Of a stretch of DNA of 47,511 bases, positions 13,401 through 19,595 are shown in pieces. Position numbers and translations under genes: made by a program. Numbering within the stretch: position 1 is the stretch's first letter; each line of letters begins with the position of its first letter. The notes beneath the pieces are model-generated. The model saw nothing but the letters and a program-made list of their open reading frames with translations. It did no database searches and had not been told where the DNA came from. The stretch is from Bacteroidales bacterium (lineage in GTDB: Bacteria > Bacteroidota > Bacteroidia > Bacteroidales > UBA4417), in NCBI GenBank assembly GCA_030654075.1, contig JAURYB010000163.1, forward strand, positions 1-47,511. The letters are read 5' to 3'.

Positions 13401-16400
13401 TTTAATGACCTGTCGCAAGGCAGCCTGATTTCATGGACCTGGGATTTCAACGATCCGGGTTCCTTAGTAAACAATTCTTCCAACCAGCAGAATCCTGTTC
13501 ATTTGTTCGGGCAGGCAGGCGATTACCTGGTAACTCTGTTTGTTCAAAACGCAAATGGCTGTCACGATACGGTTACACGCACAATCAGCATTTCGCCTAA
13601 GCCTGAAGTTGATTTCAGTTTCAACACCGGTTGTGCTGCCGACACAGTTCATTTCAACAGTTCAGCTTTTGTTAATGCATCTTCCACCGCATCATGGGAA
13701 TGGCAATTTGGGGATAATTCAACTTCGGTTGACGCTGATCCATCCCATATCTATACTTCTCCCGGAACCTATAGTGTTTCGCTAACTGTTACCAATCAGA
13801 ATGGCTGTACCAACGTTAAAACCCGTCAGGTACAGGTTACTACTGCTCCTATTGCTATGTTCACTCCCAATCTCTTGTCTTGCTCAGGTACAGCTGTTCT
13901 TTTCACTGATCTCTCATCCACCCCCAATGGAATAATTAATTCATGGAACTGGAATTTCGACGATGGCAATGAGGTTACACTCCAGGCACCTTCAAATGGC
14001 AATGCAACGCATACTTATTCTGTAGCAGGCATATATCATGTAACTTTAACCATTCACACCACAACAGGATGCGAAGCATCGTATACAGCAGCAATTACAG
14101 TTAATTCAGCTCCGGTATCAGCATTCAGTTTTGCAAGCAGTTGCAGCGCACTTCCAACCTCGTTTACTGATCAGTCACAAGGATCGGATGGATACAGTAT
14201 AATCGGATGGAGTTGGAATTTTGGTGACCCGGCCTCGGGATCGAGTAATATTTCAGTGCTTCAAAATCCACAACATTTGTTCACTAGCAACGGGCTATAT
14301 AATGTAACACTCACAACCGAAAATGTATTAGGCTGCACCAATACCGTTACCCAAATACTGAACATCACAAGCGGCCCTGCTGTTGATTTTACATTATCAT
14401 CATCCTGTAGCAATACCCCAACCACATTCAACGTTGACGCAAACATTACCAATATTGCTGAAATCGCTTCATACTTATGGGATTTCGGAGATGGCACGTC
14501 AACTTCTGCAGCAGCTGAACCTACCCATGTTTATTCACAGGCAGGATATTACATTGTTACACTTACTATAACTAATACAGCCGGCTGTACGAACATCAGT
14601 TCGCATAGTGTACAAATTCAGGCTTCGCCATCAGCTCAATTCACTTATAGTGGTAATTGCGCATCCAACCTGGTGAAATTCACTGATAAAAGTTACAATA
14701 TAAGCGGGGAAAAAACAGTAGCCTGGGCTTGGGATTTTGGTGTAGGCACTACTACATCCGATATTTCAGCAGAACAGAATCCATCTTATACTTATTCCGA
14801 AGCAGGCATTTACAATGTTACCTTAACAGTAACAAGTGCTTCCGGATGTACTTCTTCCAGGGTTATCCCTGTAACCATAATGGCTGCTCCTCAGGCTCAA
14901 TTCAGTTACCTGGCAGAACCCTGCCACAACGGTGCTGTCATATTCAAAGATGAATCAGTGAGCACCCCTCAGGCAATAATTACAGGCTGGTACTGGGAAT
15001 TTGCACCGGGAGTTTACTCCACGTCGCAGAATCCTTCCTATATATTCGGTACTTCCGATACCTGCTACGATGTTAAACTAACTGTAACAACTTCCAATGG
15101 ATGTACAAACACACAAACTCAGAAAGTGTGTATTCCTCCGGGAATTCAGCTTGCCATCAACTATACACAAGCATGTTTTGGTGAAACCACATGGTTCTCT
15201 TCCGCACTTATCCAGCCTGTTGGAGGCAGTATAACCTCCTATAGCTGGGATTTCGGTGATCCTGCCACTGATTTTAACAATCAGTCAAAACTTGCCAATC
15301 CTGAACATACTTTCAGCAAACCCGGCCCTTATTATATATCACTCAAGGCAACTGATATAAATGGCTGCAGCACAATAAAGTATATGAACGTTAATGTAGA
15401 TCTGTTACCAAATGCAGATTTCAGTTACGATGGCGGCGAATGTGATAGCCTGGTGAATTTCAAGGATCTGACTTTCGGAATTAATATTATCCGTTGGACC
15501 TGGGAATTTGGCGATGGTAAAAGCAAAACAGTAGATTTCCCGGAAAGCCCGAATGTAACTCATTATTACACCTACCCCGGGGTTTACCCGGTAACTCTTA
15601 TAGCCCAAAGCGAAGCAGGATGCATTGATACCATCATAAAAACCATTCGCAGAACGCCTTGTATCGCAGCAGCTTTTAAAGTTAGCGATCCTGTTGTATG
15701 TGTAAAACGTACCATGAAGTTTACGGAATCAAGCACCTGCCAGGCACCTATCGCCAGCTGGACATGGTATTTTGGTGACAATACTTCGGCAACGTTTACT
15801 TCGCCACAGCAAAATGTACAACACACCTACTCCGTTCCCGGCAACTATACCGTAAAGATGGTTGTAGCCACACAAATGGTTGGCGGATTAGCCACCGATA
15901 CTGCCAGCAACCAGGTTGCTGTAAAACCAGCTGCAAGTGCGGCCTACCAATGGCAGGATGTATGTGTGGGAAGCAGTACCACGTTTGATAATCAGACCCA
16001 GGATAACAATACAACCATTAAAAGTTATCAATGGAATTTTGGTGATCCTGGCACAACCGCAGATACTACTTCCGCAAAACAAGCAGAGTACAGGTATGAT
16101 GTTTATGGCGCCTATGATGTTAAACTTGTGGTAACCAATACGCTCGGATGTACTGATACTATTATAAATAAAGTCAATATATTTGAAAGCCCGGCAGCCG
16201 ACTTTATCTGGAAAAACAACTGTGAAGCAAAGCCTGTTTCATTTATAGATCAATCCGTAGCCACATCCTCAGCCCTTGTTGACTGGAACTGGAGATTCAA
16301 GAGTGACAGCGTTGTACTGGAAGGTTCAAACCAACAAAACTGTACTTATAAATTTGCACATGCAGGCACTTACGATGCCTACATGATGGTTACTGACAAA

Positions 16401-17018
16401 AACGGATGTTCTACCACAATAGTAAAGCAAGTTACCATCAATACGAACCCTGTAGCCGCTTTCGATATCATTGAAAATTACGAAGACATACAGGGGCAGA
16501 TCATGCTAAACAACGGAACTATCGATGGTACAAGCTATGAATGGAATGTGAGCGACGGAAAAATATCATTTGGAACGAATCCTGTTATTACTTTTGACAA
16601 GGAAGGACATTATACTATACAACTTACCGCATTAAATGAAAAAAGTTGTACGGATACACTATCAATGTCATACGATCTGATGTATAAAGGGCTTTATGTT
16701 CCGAATGCGTTTAATCCGGGTAACATCGATGCAAATGTAGCTGAATTTAAACCAAAAGGAATGAACCTTATGATGTACAATATAGGCGTTTACGACCAAT
16801 GGGGCAATCAGTTGTGGAGTTCGAACAAGCTTGACAGCAAAGGATCACCAACCGAAGCGTGGGATGGGACAGTTCATGGCAAATTACTGCAGCAGGATGT
16901 ATACGTTTGGAAGGTGCAGGCTCAGTTTAATGACGGGAAAGTATGGGATGGACATAATGCCGGGAATAATGATAATATGCCACAAAAAACATCAGGAACA
17001 GTTACCTTAATCCGATAA
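1455..17018 (+). CDS. giant PKD/Ig-repeat surface protein, T9SS type B C-terminus (SprB-like)
   Basis: A 5,187-residue exported adhesin-like protein. It has an N-terminal signal peptide (cleavage probably after TKA near residue 33; an internal Met13 is an alternative start, but the AGAGGA before 1455 favours the longer form). Residues about 35-1140 are Ig-like and PKD-like modules of the form CSG..TxFxWTAxxxSGxVTGF. Residues about 1140-1310 and parts up to 1550 are SprB-like DAG.D..IPxG modules. Up to about 3010 come 18 copies of a YxL.xxG..xGTG.xisFG.....GxYxVxA module. Three modules at about 3012-3277 precede roughly 21 classical PKD domains (WxWNFGDG motif) to about 5078. The last ~110 residues (YVPNAFNP, YDQWGNQLW, AWDGT, DVYVWKV) are a gliding-motility-associated type B sorting domain. 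Function is probably adhesion or gliding at the cell surface; it is followed by a PorP/SprF gene, the usual partner of type B substrates. Confidence 0.93.
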   Translation: MKRALLNLLRVVMSIRHILPVFLLTLASLNTKAECPASVTATPALANICAGDSVLMECTDLAASTFQWYKDGVIMADSTKRTCYAREAGSYTVTTDLCATPSTPVVVSIKPLPILSIATSSTYLCSGQQVTLTVSQGLNVVWAWIAPIANAWTSTNPLTVTLTAPTTFQLVGANQITQCANTVAVTVNVIPPLVPGTLHSNSQVCPGGTPPLITSTPATGASGSYTYQWQMSTTSATAGFTNIPGANSPTYQPPATFVTTWYRMVVSSPPCDPRNSNAVVVQVDNIPVVTSAPTKAICTGDNVNYNPTSNVANATYTWTASVTSGNVSGFTASGSGPIQDVLVIMPLGSANQGQVTYVITPTGPATSFCVGTPPFNLVVTVYPIALVTNPLLSQDICSGTTTTPVILQSNIPTATFSWTAVGAAGLSGYLASGTGNIPAMTISGLLSAIGTVNYTITPHMPSGTCPTGPSVVYTINVKPAPSVTNSPMQQTICTGDKTSLVTLISNIPATTFIWAATASATTVTGFQANGTNTIPIQTITNTANIQGTVTYHIVPNTGTNGCAGIPADYVVKINPEPVLTVPQFTYTLCSGNTINIPLSSNVAGTQYSWTANSGGVITGGSDQLVPISTTAISQTLSNISNANHNITYVITPTSNGCVGNPVTVVVTVTPEQVLTIVPASPVTCSGSNVVITLLGNDPAITFTWTASTTGNVTGFSPTGSGPTISETLINHDNITRTVVYAVTMDLNGCTSGVTNFNVTVYPTAAITNNPLVSSLCSGSTFNLALSSSVWGSTFSWTANSISGVTGYSSGNGSTINQLISNSTSAPANVVYTITPSANGCTGTPSDYTLTINPIPDVNLSLSTQSICSGTATTQVDLSSAVAGTTYSWTAVPSGGGITGYLSSGTTAFIPTQIISSTLNTQSTVTYSVIPTFIGCAGPAASHITTINPIPQVINGTMSQTICTGATSANVTLLSSVVGTSFTWIATASSGAITGFLSNGGNTIPEQTIFNSATTPGTVTYQIIPTSNYSPACPGTPATYTITISPSPTVTSNLNEAVCSGQPFTYNITADLPGTTFTWSRAAVSGINNSAAFGTSDNFTETLINPTLIDIDVYYVITPKSQSPSLCTGIPVTLTVKVRALPQVDAGSDFTIPYGIYTSLTGVTSGGTGALSPTWTPNTYIASGANTLTPQTTNLTLTRTYTLTVDDAAGCSASNEMMVIVVGTPLAAVPISSPTDVCFGTNAIINANATGGSGSYTYSWTSIPAGFTSTSSTIIVTPLVSTQYILTVSDGFNTASASVTTTVNPLPLNFVLTGGGSYCIGGPGVVVGLAGSQTGVEYQLFNNGNPVGIPVAGNDASISFGNQTLAGIYTVKATRVSTSCTQGMSSTVAVSINGLPVSDAGADQNIPFGTSTLLNGSVSGGFGIMSYAWYPSAFIASGINTSSAFTTNLYSNTTFTLEVTDANGCKGTDDMIVSLDGNAISVSTNSNPAQICADASLAQLNATVTGGTGVYTYLWTSIPAGSPAWTSTEQNPLVSPDVNTIYTVTVNDGFNSAIASATVVVNPLPLEYSVTGSNSYCYAGTGVTIGLSGSQPNTNYQLFRGGIADGPAVTGDGNPISFGNRTAAFTYEVVATNNITACTNQMTGSATIVILPPPPAFLVTGGGSYPIGGPGRVIGLMHGDAGISYQLYCENLPVGSPITGTESTVDFGLQTQQGTYTVVATDLVTGCTANMTGSVEITILAAPSIFDVTGGGVICEGEPGLMVGLSGSEAGMDYQLIFDGFPMGALQAGTNSHLFWGPFTTSGLYEVRAINPIFGTTLMMDDSAVIIVNPLPTIFTINPTGSQCPGTIIRLNGSDFGITYSLLLNGVTVDTQTGTGIIEFLDFGARYMTGTYTIKAVNPITGCEAMMNGNTFINIPPQIYNVIPAGILCPGQEIRLSGTESGINYQLRWNGTFDLGAPVSGTGSDILMGNAGLPGIYSVVAIDATTNCVSYMNDSATLYPDPAAFSIVPNGAACEGDLIGQNGSELGVDYVLLLDNAIHLDTISGTGLPISFGTQSTAGNYTILAIDQFSYCQFTMNGTTLMNDSPIKYSILPAGLQCIGNTVSLSNSQSGVTYQLMLDGLYNIGLPVAGTGTAISFGPQDLNGTYTVRGVNDITGCNSIMADSTIFEPLPLVFNTIPLGSHCAGTIVGIDGSEINFNYILIFDGAINLDTIAGTGNAVDFGAQVTAGTYSVIAYNTVSFCSSPMNSNSVIEASPVAFNMTPAGNACIGALLGIEDSEAGITYQLRWNGSINVGAPVSGTGSAISFGSHNLTGTYSVIATNGNGCVTTMSSTVVINPLPVAFNLFPSGIQCQGTSLGMDGSEVNVNYILVRNGNVLVDTIAGTGNTISFGPQLTSGNYSVIAYFTATSCQSAMNGASVISNIAPTIYTMTPAGLICAGANIGIDNSEIGAFYQLRINGTINMGTPIAGTGSAISFGVQTVSGIYTAIATNANGCNSLMTGNVEVNPNPIAYTITPSGVRCPGTAIGTDGSETGVNYILVLDGAINIDTLAGNGSPLSFGIQTTSGSYEVIAYNATTLCQTMMNGNTILNPAPIAFNLTPSGIFCTGTTIGIDNSETGVLYQLRRNGAINIGTQVAGTGSAIDFGIQTLPGTYTVEAAGSNGCTSMMNASVVINPNPLVFTELPAGNQCPGTSITLNGSETGMNYVLLRDGIFHMDTLAGTGSPISFGAQMIAGTYLVVAFSSAASCPALMNGVTSILVGPTAFNVTPAGIICSETTIGLDDSEPGVSYLLRRDGTTNVGTAVAGTGSAISFGTVNIAGSYSIIAINNVNGCATIMDGNAVLQPMPLAFSITEPGTQCAGTSVILNGSQIGIDYVLVQDNIFNIDTISGTGSVLDFGPQSVTGSYTVKAISGATTCQTLMNGSTLIMALPTAFNITPAGLTCGTAIIGLDGSENGMNYTLFKNGINTGITISGTGNAISFGTQTYGNYTIKAVNVISNCNLFIPGTIQISKPAIVNSGSDVTICSIQPVFVSGTVSNGGTTKWSTSGDGAFSTTNTLSAIYTPGNSDLEAGSVYLMLTTTGIGSCATTQVIDTMKVTLDHFATADAGGNQDVCVAGPYTVNDASATNFNSVSWSTSGTGTLSQSNTLTPSYTPSASDISTGSVSLTLHVTGKSPCSNTTEDVTILTFHPAISVEAGPDATINYGDTYVASDASVQNSASVQWTSSGSGTFNNSNFLNSTYTPSNADFAKGSVVLSLSTINNAPCAEAVDILTLNLTNNWAVEFTWGATCEAQPVAFSVNTVSTNVNAVASWLWNFGDGNTSTQMNPTHLFPAVGGYTVTLTAIDTLGKVRLISHQITVSQYPVAFFKNSVPDCSNELMHFTDLAHTLYGYIAEWIWNYGDGSANDTIHFPDEPNISHLFNVAGTFNVTLTVTNSYGCVSSVTIPVDVIEAPVANFQYNDDCSGLETAFRDASYANGPGNTIEYLWDFGDPSTGSNNYSDLEDATHTFSAPGTYQVMHVVRNFNNCTDTIVKPVIIQTPVPVDFVHSFTCIDGKANFGPDTSAMNVADITSWTWNFGDGVTNNQEYTNHVYAAAGSYEVKLTVISLSGCTASKTRTVVVNPLPVAMFDAALISCENASVHFDDLSTTYAGFISEWNWDFGDGNTKQILYPANSSTEHSYSAPGTYIVKLGIVSSDSCTAEYSKTIIINPAPTANFEATNTCQGTQVQFNDLTQTSGAGIITGWNWNFGDGASGGNNVSTLQNPEHQYASTGSYQVELTISTASGCATSIIKTVVITDAPFVDFSFDNHCAATIIQFNHASGIDDATISLWDWSFGDGLTSALADPQHMYSTPGEYIVTLTITNTSGCTNTNSHNITILPVPVAKFSIDAPACSKYKVAFTDQSSASIGYIMRWEYNFGDGKSAVINHPENPSISHTYDTYGTYTATLTVVTNDSCSATISKSIQILPSPLANFDFNATCLEIPVQFNDLSQGSLISWTWDFNDPGSLVNNSSNQQNPVHLFGQAGDYLVTLFVQNANGCHDTVTRTISISPKPEVDFSFNTGCAADTVHFNSSAFVNASSTASWEWQFGDNSTSVDADPSHIYTSPGTYSVSLTVTNQNGCTNVKTRQVQVTTAPIAMFTPNLLSCSGTAVLFTDLSSTPNGIINSWNWNFDDGNEVTLQAPSNGNATHTYSVAGIYHVTLTIHTTTGCEASYTAAITVNSAPVSAFSFASSCSALPTSFTDQSQGSDGYSIIGWSWNFGDPASGSSNISVLQNPQHLFTSNGLYNVTLTTENVLGCTNTVTQILNITSGPAVDFTLSSSCSNTPTTFNVDANITNIAEIASYLWDFGDGTSTSAAAEPTHVYSQAGYYIVTLTITNTAGCTNISSHSVQIQASPSAQFTYSGNCASNLVKFTDKSYNISGEKTVAWAWDFGVGTTTSDISAEQNPSYTYSEAGIYNVTLTVTSASGCTSSRVIPVTIMAAPQAQFSYLAEPCHNGAVIFKDESVSTPQAIITGWYWEFAPGVYSTSQNPSYIFGTSDTCYDVKLTVTTSNGCTNTQTQKVCIPPGIQLAINYTQACFGETTWFSSALIQPVGGSITSYSWDFGDPATDFNNQSKLANPEHTFSKPGPYYISLKATDINGCSTIKYMNVNVDLLPNADFSYDGGECDSLVNFKDLTFGINIIRWTWEFGDGKSKTVDFPESPNVTHYYTYPGVYPVTLIAQSEAGCIDTIIKTIRRTPCIAAAFKVSDPVVCVKRTMKFTESSTCQAPIASWTWYFGDNTSATFTSPQQNVQHTYSVPGNYTVKMVVATQMVGGLATDTASNQVAVKPAASAAYQWQDVCVGSSTTFDNQTQDNNTTIKSYQWNFGDPGTTADTTSAKQAEYRYDVYGAYDVKLVVTNTLGCTDTIINKVNIFESPAADFIWKNNCEAKPVSFIDQSVATSSALVDWNWRFKSDSVVLEGSNQQNCTYKFAHAGTYDAYMMVTDKNGCSTTIVKQVTINTNPVAAFDIIENYEDIQGQIMLNNGTIDGTSYEWNVSDGKISFGTNPVITFDKEGHYTIQLTALNEKSCTDTLSMSYDLMYKGLYVPNAFNPGNIDANVAEFKPKGMNLMMYNIGVYDQWGNQLWSSNKLDSKGSPTEAWDGTVHGKLLQQDVYVWKVQAQFNDGKVWDGHNAGNNDNMPQKTSGTVTLIR
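5380..10480 (+). repeat. coding repeat array: 18 ~83-residue modules in alternating A/B order
   Basis: Inside the giant gene, the segment encodes 18 related modules. From about 6950 onward they alternate strictly: type B reads Y(V/I)L..D..xxDT(I/L)xGTG..xxFG and type A reads YQLR.NG.xNxGxPVxGTGSAISFG. The same B-type positions recur about every 500 nt (near 8046, 8556, 9060, 9562 and 10066), so the recent unit of duplication was the A+B pair and not the single module. Confidence 0.8.
11290..16690 (+). repeat. coding repeat array: ~21 tandem PKD domains
   Basis: Each module is about 85 residues and carries a variant of the PKD signature W-x-W-(D/N)-F-G-D-(G/P), followed by H.Y...G.Y.V.L.V....GC. 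I count 21 signatures. Some are degenerate (WAWDFGVG, WYWEFAPG, WNWRFKSD, YEWNVSDG), mostly near the C-terminal end. The modules are diverged at the DNA level, so this is an old array. Confidence 0.8.
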
Positions 17019-17121
17019 AAAGTTGACAGAACAAAATAATTTGTATTTTTAAGCACTTATTTGTAACAATTACCAGGCCAGCGTGTTCAAATGCAGCTGG
17101 TAACAAATAAAGAACAACGAG

Positions 17122-18246
17122 ATGAAAAAAAGCAGCTTATTCAATATACGGTTCATAAGGACACTGATAGTCTTTGTTTTTGTAGCTGCTTTTAGCCAGC
17201 TTAAAGCTCAGGATCCCATTTTTTCGCAGTTCTATAATAATCCTATTTATTATAACCCGGGATATATCGGACTTAATTCCGGCATGCGTGCTCGCTTTAA
17301 TTACCGTGATCAATGGACTGGATTACCTACTGATTTCAAAACATATAATTTCTCGATGGATGTTGCTGAACGCTCTATTCCCGGCTCAGGAGGCCTCGGC
17401 CTTTTGGTTTCTTCTGACAGGGCTGGAACCGGGACTATTAAATCTACTAATATTGGCATAGGTACCGCAGCACGCATTCCGATATATACCAATATGGTTG
17501 CCCAGATGGGATTTATGGTCTCGTACGCTCAAAAATCAGTTAACTGGGATGAACTGGTTTTCAGTGATCAGCTTAATGCCCGCTATGGCAATATTTATCA
17601 GACTGCTTTCGAAAATCCCGCTTCAAATCGTGTTTCCTATCCTGACTTCTCTGTTGGGGGTGTATATCGATTTGTCGAAACAGGGTCGCGTTGGTCAAAT
17701 ATCCAGGGTACTTTAGGCGCGGCAGTTCATCATGTTTTTACTCCAAATGAATCATTCCAGGGCCTTAATTCCCCATTGCCACGTAAACTTGTAATCACCG
17801 GCGATCTTGTGCTCGAAATCGAACAGGGCCGGTCTTCTTCCTATCGCTCGAAACGCGGCAGTGGCGGGAGCAGCTTTAAATTCAATCCCGGGTTTCAATA
17901 CGAGAAACAAGCTGATTTTTCGACTTACACCTTAGGTCTGAATATCCTCAAATCATCCATTTATTTCGGAGCATGGTTCCGCAACCAGGATTTTAACTTT
18001 TTCGAAGCCAGGGACGCTATATTCCAGGTTGGGTTTAATGCCCCATGGAGTAAAGATTCACGCTGCAAAATTATGTATACTTATGATTACCTGATCACCG
18101 ATCTGCGTACTGCAGGTCGTGCGTCGCACGAGATTTCACTTGTTTTCGAATTTGACAATTTTAGTCTTTTTGGTGGAAAAACAAGTGGATTCAACCCGGG
18201 TTATCGTGGTAGTGGCGCAAGAGAAATGGAATGTTGCCCATTCTAA
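17122..18246 (+). CDS. PorP/SprF-family type IX secretion membrane protein
   Basis: A 374-residue outer-membrane protein with an N-terminal signal peptide ending LKAQ. The mature start QDPIFSQFYNNPIYYNPGYIGL is the hallmark of the PorP/SprF family, and the alternating aromatic strands fit a beta-barrel. In Flavobacterium johnsoniae, SprF is needed for SprB to reach the surface, and PorP/SprF paralogues are commonly encoded next to their type B CTD substrate. Here the gene starts 103 nt after the giant protein gene on the same strand, so it is most likely its dedicated partner in one transcript. A 13-bp hairpin lies downstream. The length is slightly above typical (about 300-340). Confidence 0.93.
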   Translation: MKKSSLFNIRFIRTLIVFVFVAAFSQLKAQDPIFSQFYNNPIYYNPGYIGLNSGMRARFNYRDQWTGLPTDFKTYNFSMDVAERSIPGSGGLGLLVSSDRAGTGTIKSTNIGIGTAARIPIYTNMVAQMGFMVSYAQKSVNWDELVFSDQLNARYGNIYQTAFENPASNRVSYPDFSVGGVYRFVETGSRWSNIQGTLGAAVHHVFTPNESFQGLNSPLPRKLVITGDLVLEIEQGRSSSYRSKRGSGGSSFKFNPGFQYEKQADFSTYTLGLNILKSSIYFGAWFRNQDFNFFEARDAIFQVGFNAPWSKDSRCKIMYTYDYLITDLRTAGRASHEISLVFEFDNFSLFGGKTSGFNPGYRGSGAREMECCPF

Positions 18247-18274
18247 ATTCCGACTTTTACATATTATCCTTTTT

Positions 18275-18308
18275 CATAAAACCCTGCTTTCCTCGGCAGG
18301 GTTTTATG
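18275..18308 (+). terminator. intrinsic terminator between porP/sprF-like gene and era
   Basis: A perfect 13-bp inverted repeat, CATAAAACCCTGC at 18275-18287 and its complement at 18296-18308, with an 8-nt loop. The A and T runs lie within the stem, so it can terminate transcription from both sides; the two flanking genes are convergent. Confidence 0.75.
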
Positions 18309-18324
18309 CCTCCGGCAAGTGACA

Positions 18325-18354
18325 GTGTCAGACACCCTGCGGGTGTGCAGACAC
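18325..18354. repeat. nested palindrome near the end of era
   Basis: GTGTC (18325-18329) pairs with GACAC (18350-18354), and inside it ACACCC (18332-18337) pairs with GGGTGT (18341-18346). It has no T-tract, so it is not a standard terminator for either gene. It may be a small interspersed repeat. Confidence 0.4.
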
Positions 18355-18367
18355 GGTCGGTAATCGT

Positions 18368-19249
18368 CTAAAACTCGTATCCAAAGCGTTTCAACTGGTT
18401 TGCGTCCTCACGCCAGTCGCTGCTGACTTTCAGGCTTAATTCAAGGTATACTTTTTTCTCAATAAAAGCTTCAATATCCTTACGAGCCAATGTTCCAAGC
18501 TTTTTAATGGATTCACCTTTATGCCCGAGTATAATGGCTTTCTGCGTATCGCGTTCCACAAAAATGGTGGCGCTGATCACTACAATTTCGGGTTTCTCCT
18601 TATACGAATCTACAACTACTTCAGCAGAATAAGGTATTTCCTGTTGATAAAGCAGGAAAATCTTTTCCCGTATCATTTCCGAAATAAAGAAACGCAGCGG
18701 CCTGTCGCTCAGCTCGTCATCTTTTGGGAAGTAAGGCTCATTTTCAGGCAACAGGCGCAGAACTTCGTTGGTAATTTTATCGGTATTAAAATTCAGTTTA
18801 GCTGAAATGGGAATAACCTTGGCGTCTGTAAATTTTTCCTGCCAGAATTTAATTTTGGCCTCCATTTCAGCAGGTGTTATTGTATCCACTTTATTGATCA
18901 GAAACAAGAGTGGCTTTCCCGATGCTTTTATTTTCCCGATTACTTCTTCATCAAAACTTGTCTCATTCGCTTCAGTCATATAAATAAAAACATCAGCATC
19001 CTGCAGGGCTGTGTTTACAAATTTCATCATGGATTCGTGCAGCTTATAATGCGGACGAACGATACCAGGAGTATCGGAATATACGATCTGATAATCGTCA
19101 CCATTTACGATTCCGAGGATGCGATGGCGGGTTGTTTGTGCTTTTGGAGTAATAATGGAGAGCTTTTCTCCCATCAACATATTCATCAAAGTAGACTTCC
19201 CAACATTGGGATGCCCGATAATATTGACAAAACCGGCTTTATGAGTCAT
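18368..19249 (-). CDS. era: GTPase Era
   Basis: A 293-residue GTPase that binds the 3' end of 16S rRNA and acts in 30S subunit maturation. G1 is GHPNVGKST (residues 12-20), the switch region TPKAQTTRHRI follows, G3 is DTPG (59-62) and G4 is NKVD (119-122). The C-terminal part is a KH domain with GHKGESIKKLGTLAR. I chose the ATG at 19247-19249 (MTHKAGFVNIIG): it gives the family's normal length, whereas a longer in-frame start at 19312 would add 21 hydrophobic residues not seen in Era. It converges on the PorP/SprF-like gene and is divergent from the tRNA. Confidence 0.97.
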   Translation of the reverse strand: MTHKAGFVNIIGHPNVGKSTLMNMLMGEKLSIITPKAQTTRHRILGIVNGDDYQIVYSDTPGIVRPHYKLHESMMKFVNTALQDADVFIYMTEANETSFDEEVIGKIKASGKPLLFLINKVDTITPAEMEAKIKFWQEKFTDAKVIPISAKLNFNTDKITNEVLRLLPENEPYFPKDDELSDRPLRFFISEMIREKIFLLYQQEIPYSAEVVVDSYKEKPEIVVISATIFVERDTQKAIILGHKGESIKKLGTLARKDIEAFIEKKVYLELSLKVSSDWREDANQLKRFGYEF

Positions 19250-19343
19250 AAAAAATAAAATTACGTAAAAATTAGGATTACAAAGAAACAAAATATACTT
19301 TTGCACTCCCAATCAGAAACGTTCATTGTTTATAAAAATATAT

Positions 19344-19412
<69 letters not shown>

Positions 19413-19419
<7 letters not shown>

Positions 19420-19581
19420 GAAGCCTTGATGCACAGCATCAGGGCTTTTATTTTTTCAGAGAAGTTGCAAACGCGTTTGCAAAGCGACGATGAAAAAATA
19501 AAAGACACAGGCGAACGAAGTGAGACTGAGGCTTTGTTGTTAAGCCCTCCCCTTTTCAGGATCATAGAATAATTTTGTCCC
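19413..19581 (+). repeat. ~165-bp repeat R, copy 1
   Basis: The sequence from the tRNA end onward is about 90% identical by eye to 47120-47285. It includes the terminator hairpin, an 18-bp palindrome, the block gacacaggcgaacgaagtg, and at its right end a degenerate version of the tRNA 3' half (aattttgtccc where copy 2 has aatcctgtcccc). The hsdS stop codon is only 15 nt further on. Confidence 0.75.
19422..19456 (+). terminator. intrinsic terminator of tRNA-fMet
   Basis: AGCCTTGATGC (19422-19432) pairs with GCATCAGGGCT (19436-19446) in an 11-bp stem with a 3-nt loop, followed by a TTTATTTTTT tract. Confidence 0.8.
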
Positions 19582-19595
19582 ACAATTTCGGAAAC

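Noticed and set aside
1442..17018. Many open frames of 60-120 codons on the minus strand and in other plus frames across the giant gene
   Set aside because: They mirror the biased codon content of the Ser/Thr/Asn-rich repeats, have no ribosome-binding context, and lie wholly within a gene with unmistakable domains.
19250..19312. N-terminal extension of Era (21 residues)
   Set aside because: The extra residues are hydrophobic, absent from the family, and overlap the probable promoter region; the ATG at 19249 gives the normal Era start.
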